A stretch of DNA of 64,000 nt from the NCBI GenBank assembly GCA_964486935.1, contig CAZAPG010000038.1:1-64000 (forward strand), read 5' to 3'. The position numbers and the translations under genes were made by a program. The notes beneath the pieces were generated by a model that made no database searches, was not told where the DNA came from, and saw only the letters and a list, made by a program, of their open reading frames with translations. The DNA comes from CAZAPG01 sp964486935 (GTDB taxonomy: Bacteria; Chloroflexota; Anaerolineae; 4572-78; J111). This document shows, one piece after another, positions 51,444 to 60,323 of the stretch (the stretch's first letter is position 1; each line of letters begins with the position of its first letter).

Positions 51444-52232
51444 TTAATCTCCTTTGAATTGTGGTTTTCGTTTTTCCAGAAAGGCGCGGCGTCCTTCCTG
51501 AAAATCGGCGGTATCAAAACAGGCAAACGGCAGGGCCTCTTCTTGGGGGGAAAGATTGGACAGGCCGGGGTTGGCCAGCACCGTTTGTAAAATCTGCTTG
51601 TGCCAGCGGGCCGAGAGCGGGGCCAGGCCGCGCAGCCGTTGGGCCAGTTTGTACGTGTGTTGTTCGACCTCCGCGGCCGGAACTACCTCGGACACCAGGC
51701 CGATGCGCAGGGCGTCGGCGCTGCCAATCAACCGGGCGGTGAGCAGCAAGTCCATGGTTGGGCCGGGGCCGACCAGCACCACCAGCCGCCGCATCTCTCT
51801 GTAACCCACCAAAATGCCCAGTTGCGCAATCGGCACGCCAAAGCGGGCGTCGTCCGCGGCAAGGCGCAAATCGGTGGCGGTGGCCAGCTCCAGCCCGCCG
51901 CCCACGCAGAAGCCGCGAATCAGGCTGATGGTCGGCTTGCCAATGGCCGCGATAGCGTCGTTGGCCCCGTCCATGGCGTCGGCATACTCACGCGCCCGCA
52001 GCGAGTCGCTTCTAACCGACTCGAACTCGGCGATGTCCGCGCCGGCAGAAAAGGCGGTCTCGCCGGCCCCCCGAAAAACAACCACCCTTACCTCCGGGTC
52101 GGCATCGAGCGCGGGGGCAAGCCGGCGCAACTGCTGCCACATTTCCAGGTTGATGGCGTTGCGCTGCTGCGGGCGATTGAGAATCACCGTTGCTACCTGG
52201 TCGTGCTGTTTTAATTCAATAAGGTCGCTCAT
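51444..52232 (-). CDS. Enoyl-CoA hydratase/isomerase family protein
   Basis: The 262-residue crotonase has the oxyanion features FSAGADIAEF and GFCVGGGLELA. One of the two catalytic Glu positions is kept (GGGLE), but the second, usually PE before the GI loop, reads GVPIAQLGI, so simple hydration is uncertain and an isomerase, decarboxylase or hydrolase role is possible. It acts on an acyl-CoA, in line with the CoA-transferase gene that follows by one base. Confidence 0.92.
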   Translation of the reverse strand: MSDLIELKQHDQVATVILNRPQQRNAINLEMWQQLRRLAPALDADPEVRVVVFRGAGETAFSAGADIAEFESVRSDSLRAREYADAMDGANDAIAAIGKPTISLIRGFCVGGGLELATATDLRLAADDARFGVPIAQLGILVGYREMRRLVVLVGPGPTMDLLLTARLIGSADALRIGLVSEVVPAAEVEQHTYKLAQRLRGLAPLSARWHKQILQTVLANPGLSNLSPQEEALPFACFDTADFQEGRRAFLEKRKPQFKGD

Positions 52233-52384
52233 GGCAAAAATATCTCTCCCTACGGGTTGGACATTCGGTTCGTCAGATGGATTTTATAACATTAACACAG
52301 AGGGCGCAAAGGAGTCACAAAGCGCGCAGCGTTTTTTCTGCCAGAAACGATAGCCGGCCGGTCATCAGGGTTGCGGCAATTTCA

Positions 52385-53146
52385 TCACCAGATTGTCCAG
52401 CCGCCGTCGCAGACCAGCGTGTGGCCGTGCACAAAATCAGATTCGGCTGAGGCCAAAAACAGGGCGCAGTTGGCCACATCTTCCGGCTCGCCCAGGCGCG
52501 GCAGCAAAGTGTGCCGCTGGTAATCGGCCAGAATCTGCGGGTCTTCGCGGAAGGGTTTGGACATGGCGGTTTTGATGGTTCCCGGCGCAATGGCGTTGAC
52601 GTGGATGTTGCGGGGGCCGTACTCCACGGCCAGTTGCCGGGTAAAGTTTTCGACCGCGCCTTTGCTGGCGCAGTAGGTGGCGGCTGTGCCGGTTCCGCGA
52701 AAGCCGTGAATCGAGGACAGGTTGATGATTTTGCCGCGCCCCTGTTTGAGCATGTGGGGGATGACCTGGCGGCAGGTGAAAAAATAGGCGCGGATGTTCA
52801 GGTTCATCACCTGTTCCCACTCATCATCGGAAACTTCGGTGATGGCGTTACGGATGAAGATACCGGCGTTATTAACCAGAATGTCGATTTGCCCAAACCG
52901 GCGCAGCGTTTCGGCCACCAGCGCCTCCACCTGCTCGCGCCGGGTGACATCTGTTTTGATGAAGGCGGCCTGACCCCCCGCCTGAATGGCTTCGACGGTG
53001 GGGGGAGTCTCGCTTGCCAGCCGCGATGCCTCCTGCAGGTCGGCCGCCACCACCTTTGCGCCTTCGCGGGCAAACACAATAGCGGCGGCCCGGCCAATGC
53101 CGGAGGCCGCGCCGGTGATAATGGCGACTTTGTTTTCCAATCTCAT
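52385..53146 (-). CDS. Short-chain dehydrogenase/reductase
   Basis: The 253-residue classical SDR has TGAASGIGRAAA for the cofactor, NNAGIF, the Ser in NLSSIHGFRG, and YCASKGAVENF as the YxxxK pair. It oxidises or reduces a hydroxyl with NAD(P)(H). It is adjacent to a second SDR (9 bases), with 27 percent or so similarity by eye in the core, suggesting an old duplication or two successive steps. Downstream lies a 150-base gap. Confidence 0.93.
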   Translation of the reverse strand: MRLENKVAIITGAASGIGRAAAIVFAREGAKVVAADLQEASRLASETPPTVEAIQAGGQAAFIKTDVTRREQVEALVAETLRRFGQIDILVNNAGIFIRNAITEVSDDEWEQVMNLNIRAYFFTCRQVIPHMLKQGRGKIINLSSIHGFRGTGTAATYCASKGAVENFTRQLAVEYGPRNIHVNAIAPGTIKTAMSKPFREDPQILADYQRHTLLPRLGEPEDVANCALFLASAESDFVHGHTLVCDGGWTIW

Positions 53147-53155
53147 CGGCTTCTC

Positions 53156-53920
53156 CTAGCGGGCCGTATAGCCTCCATCCACGGGCAGAATTGAGCCGGT
53201 GACAAATGAGGCGTCGTCCGAGGCCAAAAAGAGGATGGCCTGGGCCATTTCTCCGGCTTCGGCCATGCGGCCAAGGGGGTGCTGAACGTTAATAAATTCT
53301 TTAACAAAGGCCTGGGGGTCGGCCTGAGCCGCCACAAAGCCATCGCCCATGGGGGTGCGGGTGTGGCCGGGACAAATGGCATTGACCCGGATGTGGTGCG
53401 GCGCGCCATCCATGGCCATGGCTCTGGTCAGTTGCACCAGCCCGCCTTTTGAGGCGCAGTAAGCGGCCAGGTTGGGGAAGCCGACCAGCCCGGCGTTGGA
53501 GGCCACATTGATAATCGAGCCGCCGCCCCGCCGCTGCATGGCCGGGATGGCCGCCCTGGCGCACAGCCAGGCCCCGGTCAGGTTAACGCCGATAACCCGC
53601 TCCCACTCCTCAAGCGAAGTTTCGGTTGTGGATTTGGTCAGCACTACCCCGGCGTTGTTGACCAAAATATCAACCCCGCCAAACGTGTCAACCGCGCCGT
53701 TGACGAGTCGCTCTACCTCGTCCGGGCGACGCACATCAACGTGGTAATGGGCCGTCTGCGCGCCGGACTTTGCCAGAGATTCCGCGGCTTTTTGGGAGGC
53801 CTCATCGGTCACATCGCCAATAACAATGGCCGCGCCTTCGGCGGCAAACAACCGGGCCGTGGCCAGGCCAATCCCGCTGGCGCCGCCGGTGATGATTGCA
53901 ACTTTGTCTTTTAGTTTCAT
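53156..53920 (-). CDS. Short-chain dehydrogenase/reductase
   Basis: This 254-residue classical SDR has TGGASGIGLATA, NNAGVV, the Ser in NVASNAG, YCASKGGLVQL and the C-terminal DGGYTAR. It overlaps the SIS-domain gene by 4 bases (ATGA type), showing translational coupling, so its substrate is probably the sugar-like compound handled by the SIS and PfkB proteins. Confidence 0.94.
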   Translation of the reverse strand: MKLKDKVAIITGGASGIGLATARLFAAEGAAIVIGDVTDEASQKAAESLAKSGAQTAHYHVDVRRPDEVERLVNGAVDTFGGVDILVNNAGVVLTKSTTETSLEEWERVIGVNLTGAWLCARAAIPAMQRRGGGSIINVASNAGLVGFPNLAAYCASKGGLVQLTRAMAMDGAPHHIRVNAICPGHTRTPMGDGFVAAQADPQAFVKEFINVQHPLGRMAEAGEMAQAILFLASDDASFVTGSILPVDGGYTAR

Positions 53921-55044
53921 AAGCCTACCACCTGACTGTGAAAAATTTGTTGAAAGTTGACTTCTTTGATGTGCGGGTTGTCAAACCCCAGCATCTTTAA
54001 ATCTTTTGAGGCGGCAAAGTAAAAGGCGAACAGTTCGCCCGGAATGCAGTAGGCCAGCGGCGACAGCGCTTCATCGCTGCTGCCATGAACCGGCGCGGTT
54101 ACTCTGGCCAGGGCGGCTGTCTCCCGGTCTTGCGCGTCGCAAATGGCCACCGAGGTGCTGCCCATCTCATTGACGGCCCACAACTGCTCGCGGGCGCGGT
54201 CTACGCTGGCGCCGGGCGGAGCGATAACAAAGGTGTAGGTATCCGGGCCGGTCACAAAATATTGCTCGTGCGCCCACTCCTCCAGCTCCTGGCCGGCGGC
54301 GTGAACGCGGGCGGCTTCAAACATTTTGGCCATCGAAAAGAAAGCGGTGCCGTAATTTGGCCCGCCGCCAATGAAGATTATTTTATCGCCCAGTTGAGCC
54401 TGCTCGCCCAGCTTCTCCAGAATCGGTTTGTTGGCCTCGATAGTTTGCTGGACGCCGTCGGCTTCGGCCACAATTTCATCGAGTTTGGCCTTAACCTGGG
54501 CGGCGGTCAGCCGGCCGCCTACCTCGGCCAGGTGCAAGGCGATGCAATATTGCAGCAGCAGCGAGGCCATGTAGGAGGAGGTGCCGGGCGCAAAGCGCCG
54601 CTCGGCGTAGCCCAGGTCTATGGCCAGGTCCGCTGCCTGGGCAATCTGGCTATCGAGGGCGCTGGTGCCGGCGATGGTCTTCATGCCGAGCGATTTGGCC
54701 CGCATAACCGCCTCTACGGTGCGGGCAACCCGCCCGGAGTTTGAAATCGCCACCACCAGCGAGTCTTGCGGGGCGTAGCGGCAGTAATAGCGCGAAAATT
54801 CCAGGGCCTGCAGGGCTTCGGTGGACACCCCGGCCCACGATTCAAAGGCCAGCCGGGTGGCCATGCCGCAATACCAGGAGTCGCCGCAGCCGGTCAAATA
54901 AACCCGCGAGGGGACTTGCTTGAGGGCCAGTTGCTCCTTGACCTGCTGGTAGACGGCGTGCGGGGCCTGGCGCAAAAACGGTACCTGGGCCTCGATGCCG
55001 GCCATCATATTCTGCCATTTCAAGTCGATATTGCTAAAATCCAT
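53917..55044 (-). CDS. Double-SIS sugar-phosphate isomerase/deglycase-like protein
   Basis: The 375-residue protein has two SIS modules, one with YLTGCGDSWYCG and ISNSGRVARTVE, the other with FIGGGPNYGTAFFS and QELEEWAHEQYF. It has no glutaminase domain, so it is not GlmS; it fits the FrlB/AgaS group, which cleaves or isomerises aminosugar or fructosamine phosphates. With PfkB encoded upstream and a GntR/UTRA regulator further up, the set resembles the frl system of Bacillus. The real substrate is unknown. Confidence 0.9.
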   Translation of the reverse strand: MDFSNIDLKWQNMMAGIEAQVPFLRQAPHAVYQQVKEQLALKQVPSRVYLTGCGDSWYCGMATRLAFESWAGVSTEALQALEFSRYYCRYAPQDSLVVAISNSGRVARTVEAVMRAKSLGMKTIAGTSALDSQIAQAADLAIDLGYAERRFAPGTSSYMASLLLQYCIALHLAEVGGRLTAAQVKAKLDEIVAEADGVQQTIEANKPILEKLGEQAQLGDKIIFIGGGPNYGTAFFSMAKMFEAARVHAAGQELEEWAHEQYFVTGPDTYTFVIAPPGASVDRAREQLWAVNEMGSTSVAICDAQDRETAALARVTAPVHGSSDEALSPLAYCIPGELFAFYFAASKDLKMLGFDNPHIKEVNFQQIFHSQVVGL

Positions 55045-55099
55045 TCATTATCTCCTGTTGATGAGAGTATTCGGTAATTCAAAAATGCTTTGATTGTGG

Positions 55100-55222
55100 C
55101 GTCCGCCGAGCGTTGAAACGCCCGGCTAATATAGCTGGAAGCCCGCTGAAGCAGGCTGGTGTAGCTTAGCTCGTTAGAGCTTTCACCTGATGTAGCCGTG
55201 GGCTTCCAGCCCTCGGCGGGCG
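55100..55222. repeat. Nested palindromic element, REP-like
   Basis: The outer arms CGTCCGCCGAG (55100-55110) and CTCGGCGGGCG (55212-55222) pair with one wobble. Inner arms GCTGGAAGCCC (55134-55144) and GGGCTTCCAGC (55200-55210) are perfect. The centre has a stretch like a tRNA D-arm (GTAGCTTAGCTCGTTAGAGC), but no anticodon or T arm fits. It fills the gap between the PfkB and SIS genes inside the run. Confidence 0.7.
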
Positions 55223-55250
55223 CTGGTTAATTACCGAATGCTCCTGTTGA

Positions 55251-56162
55251 TTAGTTGATGAGCGTTTCCATTTTTTCTGCCACAACGGCCAGCCGCGCCC
55301 GCGCCTGCTCTGGCGAGGGTTGCGGGGTTGCCAGCGCCCCAATTGCCTCTACCACGTATGAGGCCGAAACCGTGCCGTATTGAGCCGCAGAAACAGGATT
55401 GTTTGTCAGCAAATATCCGGCCAAAAAGCCGCCGCAATAGGCGTCGCCCGCGCCGGTGGGGTCGCGCACCTGGGCCGGATAGATTGGAACGCGGATTGCT
55501 TTGTTGCTGGCAGCGTGGTATACCAGCGACCCCTCGGCTCCCAGCTTGATGACTACCACTTCAGGCCCGTATTGGGCAAAGGCTCTGGCCGCGGCTTCCG
55601 GGTTGTCGCTGCCAAAGAGTTTGACGGCCTCAACCTCGCTGGGCAGAAAGAAATCCACCTCAGCCAGCATAGCTTCAATGGCCGCTTCACGGCCAACAAT
55701 CCAGTTTTCGTGGGGGTCCAGCGAAATCAGGCGGCCCGGCTGTTTGAGTTTGGCTACCAGGGCGGCTTGTTGGGGCGTGGGCATAGGGGCAATGTGATAT
55801 GCTCGCCCGCTCAAATATTCAGGGTGAATTTCGTCTGGCCGGATGGTGGCCTGCTCGTTGGTGCCGGAGTTGAGATGGTTGATAAACTGGCGCGCGCCGT
55901 TGGCTTCGTACAACGTCCAGTCGTGCAGCGTGGGAAAATCTACCTCATGCAATCCCAAAGAAATGCCCCGCGCCTCTATTTCTGTAAGCCGGGCCGGAGG
56001 ATAATCACGCCCCAGCCGGGCCACAATCCCCACTTCGTCCAGCCAGATGCACGCGCCCAGGGCTGAAAAAAGGACATTTCCGCCGGGCTGCCCCATCCAG
56101 GTTTGGCCGCCGGGCCACAGCACAATATCATCAATGGTGAAGTTGCCGATGGTGTAGAGCAT
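55251..56162 (-). CDS. PfkB-family carbohydrate kinase
   Basis: The 303-residue kinase has the anion-hole and base motif DPTGAGDAYCGGF near the C-terminus and the two-Gly start GQPGGNVLFSA of the family. It phosphorylates a sugar or sugar-like alcohol with ATP. It lies 8 bases from the ECF T gene and 200 from the SIS gene, with a palindrome between. By comparison with frlD it may phosphorylate the imported compound before the SIS protein acts. Confidence 0.92.
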   Translation of the reverse strand: MLYTIGNFTIDDIVLWPGGQTWMGQPGGNVLFSALGACIWLDEVGIVARLGRDYPPARLTEIEARGISLGLHEVDFPTLHDWTLYEANGARQFINHLNSGTNEQATIRPDEIHPEYLSGRAYHIAPMPTPQQAALVAKLKQPGRLISLDPHENWIVGREAAIEAMLAEVDFFLPSEVEAVKLFGSDNPEAAARAFAQYGPEVVVIKLGAEGSLVYHAASNKAIRVPIYPAQVRDPTGAGDAYCGGFLAGYLLTNNPVSAAQYGTVSASYVVEAIGALATPQPSPEQARARLAVVAEKMETLIN

Positions 56163-56170
56163 AACCGGGC

Positions 56171-56974
56171 TTATAAATAGCCTTCAATCAGCACGCCGAT
56201 GCCCACCAGGCGCATCACCAGGCCAACAATAATAGCCAGGCCGCAGGCAGCAATGATGATTTTGTCGACGCGGCTCATTTCAATCTCGATAATGCTGGTG
56301 CGTTTATCGGTAGCGCCAAAGCCACGGGCGTCCATGGCAATGGCCAGGGCTTGAGCCAGGTCCAGCGCCCGCAGAAACATTGGCCCAATCACCGAGACTG
56401 ATTTTTTGGCGCGGGAAAGCGGGTTGCCCCGTTCCAGGCGCAGGCCGCGCGCTCGCTGCGCCTCCATAATGGTGGCGCGTTCGGCGTTAATCAGGGGGAC
56501 AAAACGGATGGTGGTGGTCAGGGCCAGGCCGGCTTTATAGGGCATGCCCATTCTCAACAGGCCCAGCCCCATCTTTTGCGGCGAGGTTGACATCATCCAG
56601 ACGCCGGCGGCAATCACCATCAGGGCCACGCGCAGCCCCATAGCGATACCAAACAGCAGGCCATCGAGGGTGATGATTTTGCCGAATATCGTAAAAAGGG
56701 GCAGGCCCTGGTCAATATAAAAGGGCCAGATAAGGATGCCGAGGATGAGAAACCAGCTTGCGCCCAGCAAAAAGGGCACAAAACGTTTGAACGACAGCCT
56801 GGCCCACAAGCCGACCGCCAGCATTCCGGCCGTTAGCAGGCCAAGCGCCAGCGGATGGTTAAACTCCAGGGCCAGCACAAAGGTGGTCATCAGAACCGTC
56901 AACTTGGTGCGCGGGTCGATTTTTTGGTGTAAGGTTGAGGGCGTATCGACGTAGATGCTGTATCCAACCGGCAT
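56171..56974 (-). CDS. ecfT: ECF transporter T component
   Basis: The 267-residue membrane protein has six or so segments and two Arg-Gly motifs of EcfT, the first as EAQRARGLRLERG and the second as AMDARGFGATDK, which couple to the ATPases. It is the transmembrane scaffold of an energy-coupling-factor importer, together with the two ATPases and the S component in the same run. It follows the second ATPase by one base. Confidence 0.92.
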   Translation of the reverse strand: MPVGYSIYVDTPSTLHQKIDPRTKLTVLMTTFVLALEFNHPLALGLLTAGMLAVGLWARLSFKRFVPFLLGASWFLILGILIWPFYIDQGLPLFTIFGKIITLDGLLFGIAMGLRVALMVIAAGVWMMSTSPQKMGLGLLRMGMPYKAGLALTTTIRFVPLINAERATIMEAQRARGLRLERGNPLSRAKKSVSVIGPMFLRALDLAQALAIAMDARGFGATDKRTSIIEIEMSRVDKIIIAACGLAIIVGLVMRLVGIGVLIEGYL

Positions 56975-56975
56975 G

Positions 56976-57830
56976 TTAACCTCCCTGGCGTATCTTCAGG
57001 CGTTTCTTTAATTCGGTGTAAAACTCCTGGACGCTCAGGATGTCCTTTGGAAAGTCAAAGCGTCCGTTCAGGCTTTGGGCCAGGCGGGTAATTTGCGGCG
57101 ATTTGAGGAAAGCCTGGGCCAGCAACTCCTGATTGGTGAGCACCTGGCGGGTGGGGCCGTCGGCCAGAATGCGCCCCTGGGCCATCACCACGGTTCGCGG
57201 CGCAAATTCGGCCACAATGTTCATATCGTGGGTGATGATGATGATGGTGCGTCCATCTTCATTCCACTGGCGCAGCAGATTCATAATGCCCACCGAGCCG
57301 CGCAAATCCAGGCCCGTGGTTGGCTCATCTACCACCAGCACCGGCGGTCCCATAGCAATGACCGAAGCCACGGCTATTTTTTGGCGCTGGCCGCGCCCCA
57401 AAAGCAGCGGATAGGCGTCGGCCTCAGCCTGCATTTCGACCAGTTCCAGGGCGTGTTTAACGGCTTTATCGACCTCGTCGCGGGGCAAGCCGAGATTGCG
57501 CGGCCCAAAGGCAACCTCATCTTTGACCGTGGTGGAAAAAATCTGGTGGTCCGGGTTTTGGTAAACATAGCCCACCACCCGCGCCAAAGTATCGAGTCCG
57601 GCGGCGCGGGTTTCCTGGCCATCCACAAACACGTTGCCGCCGGTCGGCATCAAAATTCCGTTGAAGGTTTTGGCCAGCGTGGTTTTGCCGGCTCCATTCT
57701 GCCCAATAAAGGCCACAAATTCGCCCCGGTGGATGGTCAGGCTAACATGGTCCAGGGCGGGTTTGGCATTGCTTTCGTATTGGTGAGAGACATCCTGAAC
57801 TTGAATAATCGGCTGGGCGGAATTGGTCAT
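56976..57830 (-). CDS. ecfA: ECF transporter ATPase
   Basis: The 284-residue ATPase has Walker A GQNGAGKTT, GRGQRQKIAVASV as the signature region, which differs from canonical LSGGQ (LLGRGQRQK), and Walker B VLVVDEPTTGLD. Its message overlaps the first ATPase gene by 4 bases. The altered signature is common for one of the paired ECF ATPases and means this partner probably completes only one of the two ATP sites. Confidence 0.93.
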   Translation of the reverse strand: MTNSAQPIIQVQDVSHQYESNAKPALDHVSLTIHRGEFVAFIGQNGAGKTTLAKTFNGILMPTGGNVFVDGQETRAAGLDTLARVVGYVYQNPDHQIFSTTVKDEVAFGPRNLGLPRDEVDKAVKHALELVEMQAEADAYPLLLGRGQRQKIAVASVIAMGPPVLVVDEPTTGLDLRGSVGIMNLLRQWNEDGRTIIIITHDMNIVAEFAPRTVVMAQGRILADGPTRQVLTNQELLAQAFLKSPQITRLAQSLNGRFDFPKDILSVQEFYTELKKRLKIRQGG

Positions 57831-58723
57831 TGCTCTCTCTCCAGTAAACTAGAGACAACTCTTAACGCATCGCCTTCGTAGGGGCTGAACTCGTTGGCGG
57901 TCAGCAGCCCTTCCTGCTCCAGCATAAAGAGCAGTTCGGCTACCTGGGGCAGCCGTTCGCCGCCGGTGCGGTGAAACAAGTCAACATTGCGGAATAACTC
58001 ACGGGGCGTTCCCTGGGCAATAATTTGCCCTTTATCCATCATCAGGATGCGGTCGGCAAATTCGGCCAACTGCTCCACGGCGTGTTCTATCATAATAATG
58101 GTGGTGTTGTGTTTGTCGCGCAGTTCCCGCACGGCATCAAACACTTCGGCTTTGCCCACGGGGTCAAGTTCCGAGGTGGGTTCATCTAAAATAATAAGTT
58201 CGGGCGACATCATCAGGGCGCTGGCCAGGGCCACCCGCTGCTTTTGCCCGCCCGATAGGCTGTAGGTTTCGCGCTCTTCCAGTCCTTCCAGTCTGACCAG
58301 TTTCAGATGGCGCGGTATCTCGGCCAGAATGCGTTCGGGCGGCCAGGCGTAGTTTTCGGGGCTAAAGGCTAAATCTTCGGACACGGTCAGGCCGATGATT
58401 TGGGCCTCCGGGTCTTGAAAGACCAGCCCGACTTTTTGCCCAATATCGGCCGGGTTGGATTGGCGGGTCTGGATGCCGCAGACGATGACCTGGCCCTGCA
58501 TCTGCCCGGCCACCGAATGGGGGATTAAGCCGCGCAAACAGAGCGCGAGGGTACTTTTTCCGGCGCCGGTTGGGCCGGTAATGCCGATGAATTCGCCGCG
58601 TTGCACGGTAAACGATATCCCTTTCAGCGCCTCGGTTTGGCCGGTAGGGTATTTGAAGTGCAAATCTTCAATAATGAGGACATCGGAATTGGTAGATGGT
58701 TGACTCACGCGGTTCTTCTCCAT
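57827..58723 (-). CDS. ecfA: ECF transporter ATPase
   Basis: The 298-residue ATPase has Walker A GPTGAGKST, signature LSGGQKQR, Walker B LIILDEPTSELD and the switch His in MIEHAVEQL. It is the canonical partner of the ATPase encoded next. Ordered S-A-A-T, the operon is a dedicated (group I) ECF importer rather than one shared by many S components. Confidence 0.94.
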   Translation of the reverse strand: MEKNRVSQPSTNSDVLIIEDLHFKYPTGQTEALKGISFTVQRGEFIGITGPTGAGKSTLALCLRGLIPHSVAGQMQGQVIVCGIQTRQSNPADIGQKVGLVFQDPEAQIIGLTVSEDLAFSPENYAWPPERILAEIPRHLKLVRLEGLEERETYSLSGGQKQRVALASALMMSPELIILDEPTSELDPVGKAEVFDAVRELRDKHNTTIIMIEHAVEQLAEFADRILMMDKGQIIAQGTPRELFRNVDLFHRTGGERLPQVAELLFMLEQEGLLTANEFSPYEGDALRVVSSLLEREQ

Positions 58724-58731
58724 AAGGTTAG

Positions 58732-58764
58732 CCTGGCTTGGGAATGGCTAATCCCCAAGCCAGG
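58732..58764. repeat. Intercistronic hairpin between ecfS and ecfA
   Basis: CCTGGCTTGGG (58732-58742) and CCCAAGCCAGG (58754-58764) are perfect complements with an 11-base loop. It lies between the S component stop and the ATPase start. It lacks a T-tract, so partial termination or processing to favour S over A is a reasonable guess. Confidence 0.65.
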
Positions 58765-58780
58765 GTTTGGCTAAAACGGG

Positions 58781-59521
58781 TCAGGCGGCTTTGGCCGCGG
58801 TTTCGGCCGCGGGAGCGCCGGGCTGGTAGCGGTCGCGCCAGTACAATCCCCGCGCTTTGACAATGGGGTAGAGAATGACCATCAGAATGGGGGCGACAAT
58901 CACGGCGGTCAGGCCGTGGTTGACCAGAATGGCCGGGGTAACAGCGCCCCACGATACGGCTGCCGGCAGCACGTTGGTAAAATCGAGCCAGCCGGGAATG
59001 ACAATGGAGTGAATAATGGGGCCAATGATGATACCCCACAGGTAATAGGAGACCACCGCTGCCGGAATTTTGAAGTTTGGTTCGCGCACCATTTTATAGG
59101 GCAGCCAGGTAACATAGGTGTGCGACAGGAATCCGGCGACGGAGCCAAGCGTCAACGCGCCAGAAATGGCATCGCCAATGGGCATCGAGAAGGTAACGCC
59201 AATAGCGCCGGGCAGGCCAAAGAGCACCGAGAAGATGGGGGCCAGCGACATTGTAGGGTTGAAACCGCCGATACCGGGAATAAATTGAAATTGAATGGGT
59301 CGCCCGGCAATGTAAATAGCGGCTGAGACCGCAATCAGGGCGATGCTGGTGGAATTCCAGGGGACATTATTGCGCACAAAACCTTTGCGGGTAATGGTCC
59401 AGCCGGAAAATTCCATAACCCAAATGGCAATGGCAATCAGCATCCCCAACAGGGCTAAACCAATCATCACCGGATGTAGCGGGCCTGAACCCAGTAAATT
59501 TGCCAAAAATTGCAATTCCAT
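58781..59521 (-). CDS. ECF-type substrate-binding S component
   Basis: I start at MELQFLAN because GGAGG lies upstream. The 246-residue membrane protein has about six or seven segments. It shows S-component features: conserved small residues in FVSFSMPIGD-like and LFGLPGAIGVTF stretches, as in vitamin and cofactor binders. It is larger than the usual 180-200. I do not recognise a known vitamin subtype. The linked PfkB, SIS and CoA genes suggest a sugar-amine or nucleoside-like cargo instead of a vitamin. Confidence 0.75.
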   Translation of the reverse strand: MELQFLANLLGSGPLHPVMIGLALLGMLIAIAIWVMEFSGWTITRKGFVRNNVPWNSTSIALIAVSAAIYIAGRPIQFQFIPGIGGFNPTMSLAPIFSVLFGLPGAIGVTFSMPIGDAISGALTLGSVAGFLSHTYVTWLPYKMVREPNFKIPAAVVSYYLWGIIIGPIIHSIVIPGWLDFTNVLPAAVSWGAVTPAILVNHGLTAVIVAPILMVILYPIVKARGLYWRDRYQPGAPAAETAAKAA

Positions 59522-59636
59522 ATTTTCCGCCTCCATAAATAACGTTAAGTGAATGCACAGTTGTTTACCGGTGGAGAGAGCCGCTCATAAATGTTGGCCA
59601 GACTGAGCAAACTCCCTAAATGAATTGAGCCTTGAG

Positions 59637-60287
59637 TCAGTCACTTATTCGATGGCCGCCTCCTTTCCAACGCTCAAATAATTTGCGAAACATACTTTTG
59701 GACGGCCTGGCCGGTTTGGGGTAATAGGTATCCCAGTTTGGGGCGCGGACGGATTCCAGCCGCAGAAACCAGACCAAAAAGAGCGACACCCCCATATAAA
59801 GAGGCAGGAGAATTTCAAGGGCAACAGCTACCACGCGGGCCGGCGTAAAAACAGCGCCTTTGAACCAGATATCAAGCTCCAGCGCCCTGTACAAAACCAC
59901 ACTGACCAGGCCGCCAATCGCTAAACCTATCAAATGCCAATCCAGGCCATGCCGCAAGGGTGGCTGTTCTTCGTCTCTGGGCCTGATGCGGGCCAGTTGC
60001 CAGGTGGCCCAGCCGGCCGGGCCAACCAGCGCCAAAAATGTCAACGTAATCTGGGTGAGGGTGGGGTTGATATCAGCAAAAAAACGCTCTGCCTTGATAG
60101 TCGCTACCAATACTCCCCCATCCAGAAATTTGTAAATTATGCCTGCGTCTTTGTCGTAAACCAGCCATTCCGGCGGGGTCGCGCTCACCGCTGTCAGAAA
60201 TCCCCAAAATACCCCGGCAGCCAAACCATACAAAAGAGCTTTTTTGCTTACTGTCCACCGGCTTTGGGGGATTGTTGGCTGCATCAT
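59637..60287 (-). CDS. Membrane protein of unknown function in the ECF run
   Basis: The 216-residue protein has four or five membrane segments with a basic N-terminus and a positively charged Arg/Lys tail (FRKLFERWKGG). An external loop of about 45 residues after the first segment contains several acidic and Asp residues. I do not recognise a family; it may be an accessory of the importer. It lies 36 bases after the GntR gene and 115 before the S component. Confidence 0.65.
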   Translation of the reverse strand: MMQPTIPQSRWTVSKKALLYGLAAGVFWGFLTAVSATPPEWLVYDKDAGIIYKFLDGGVLVATIKAERFFADINPTLTQITLTFLALVGPAGWATWQLARIRPRDEEQPPLRHGLDWHLIGLAIGGLVSVVLYRALELDIWFKGAVFTPARVVAVALEILLPLYMGVSLFLVWFLRLESVRAPNWDTYYPKPARPSKSMFRKLFERWKGGGHRISD

Positions 60288-60323
60288 TAAAATCTATCGG
60301 ATAACGGCGTCCTGGGCGCCCGG

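Noticed and set aside
52233..52384. Possible additional heptamer repeat (CACAGAG-type) in the gap before the second SDR
   Set aside because: Only two or three units fit and the phase is lost, so it does not reach the standard of the six listed loci.
53917..55044. Glucosamine-6-phosphate synthase (GlmS)
   Set aside because: The glutaminase domain with its N-terminal Cys is absent; only two SIS modules are present.
55160..55215. A tRNA gene suggested by GTAGCTTAGCTCGTTAGAGC
   Set aside because: No acceptor, anticodon or T stem can be formed around it.
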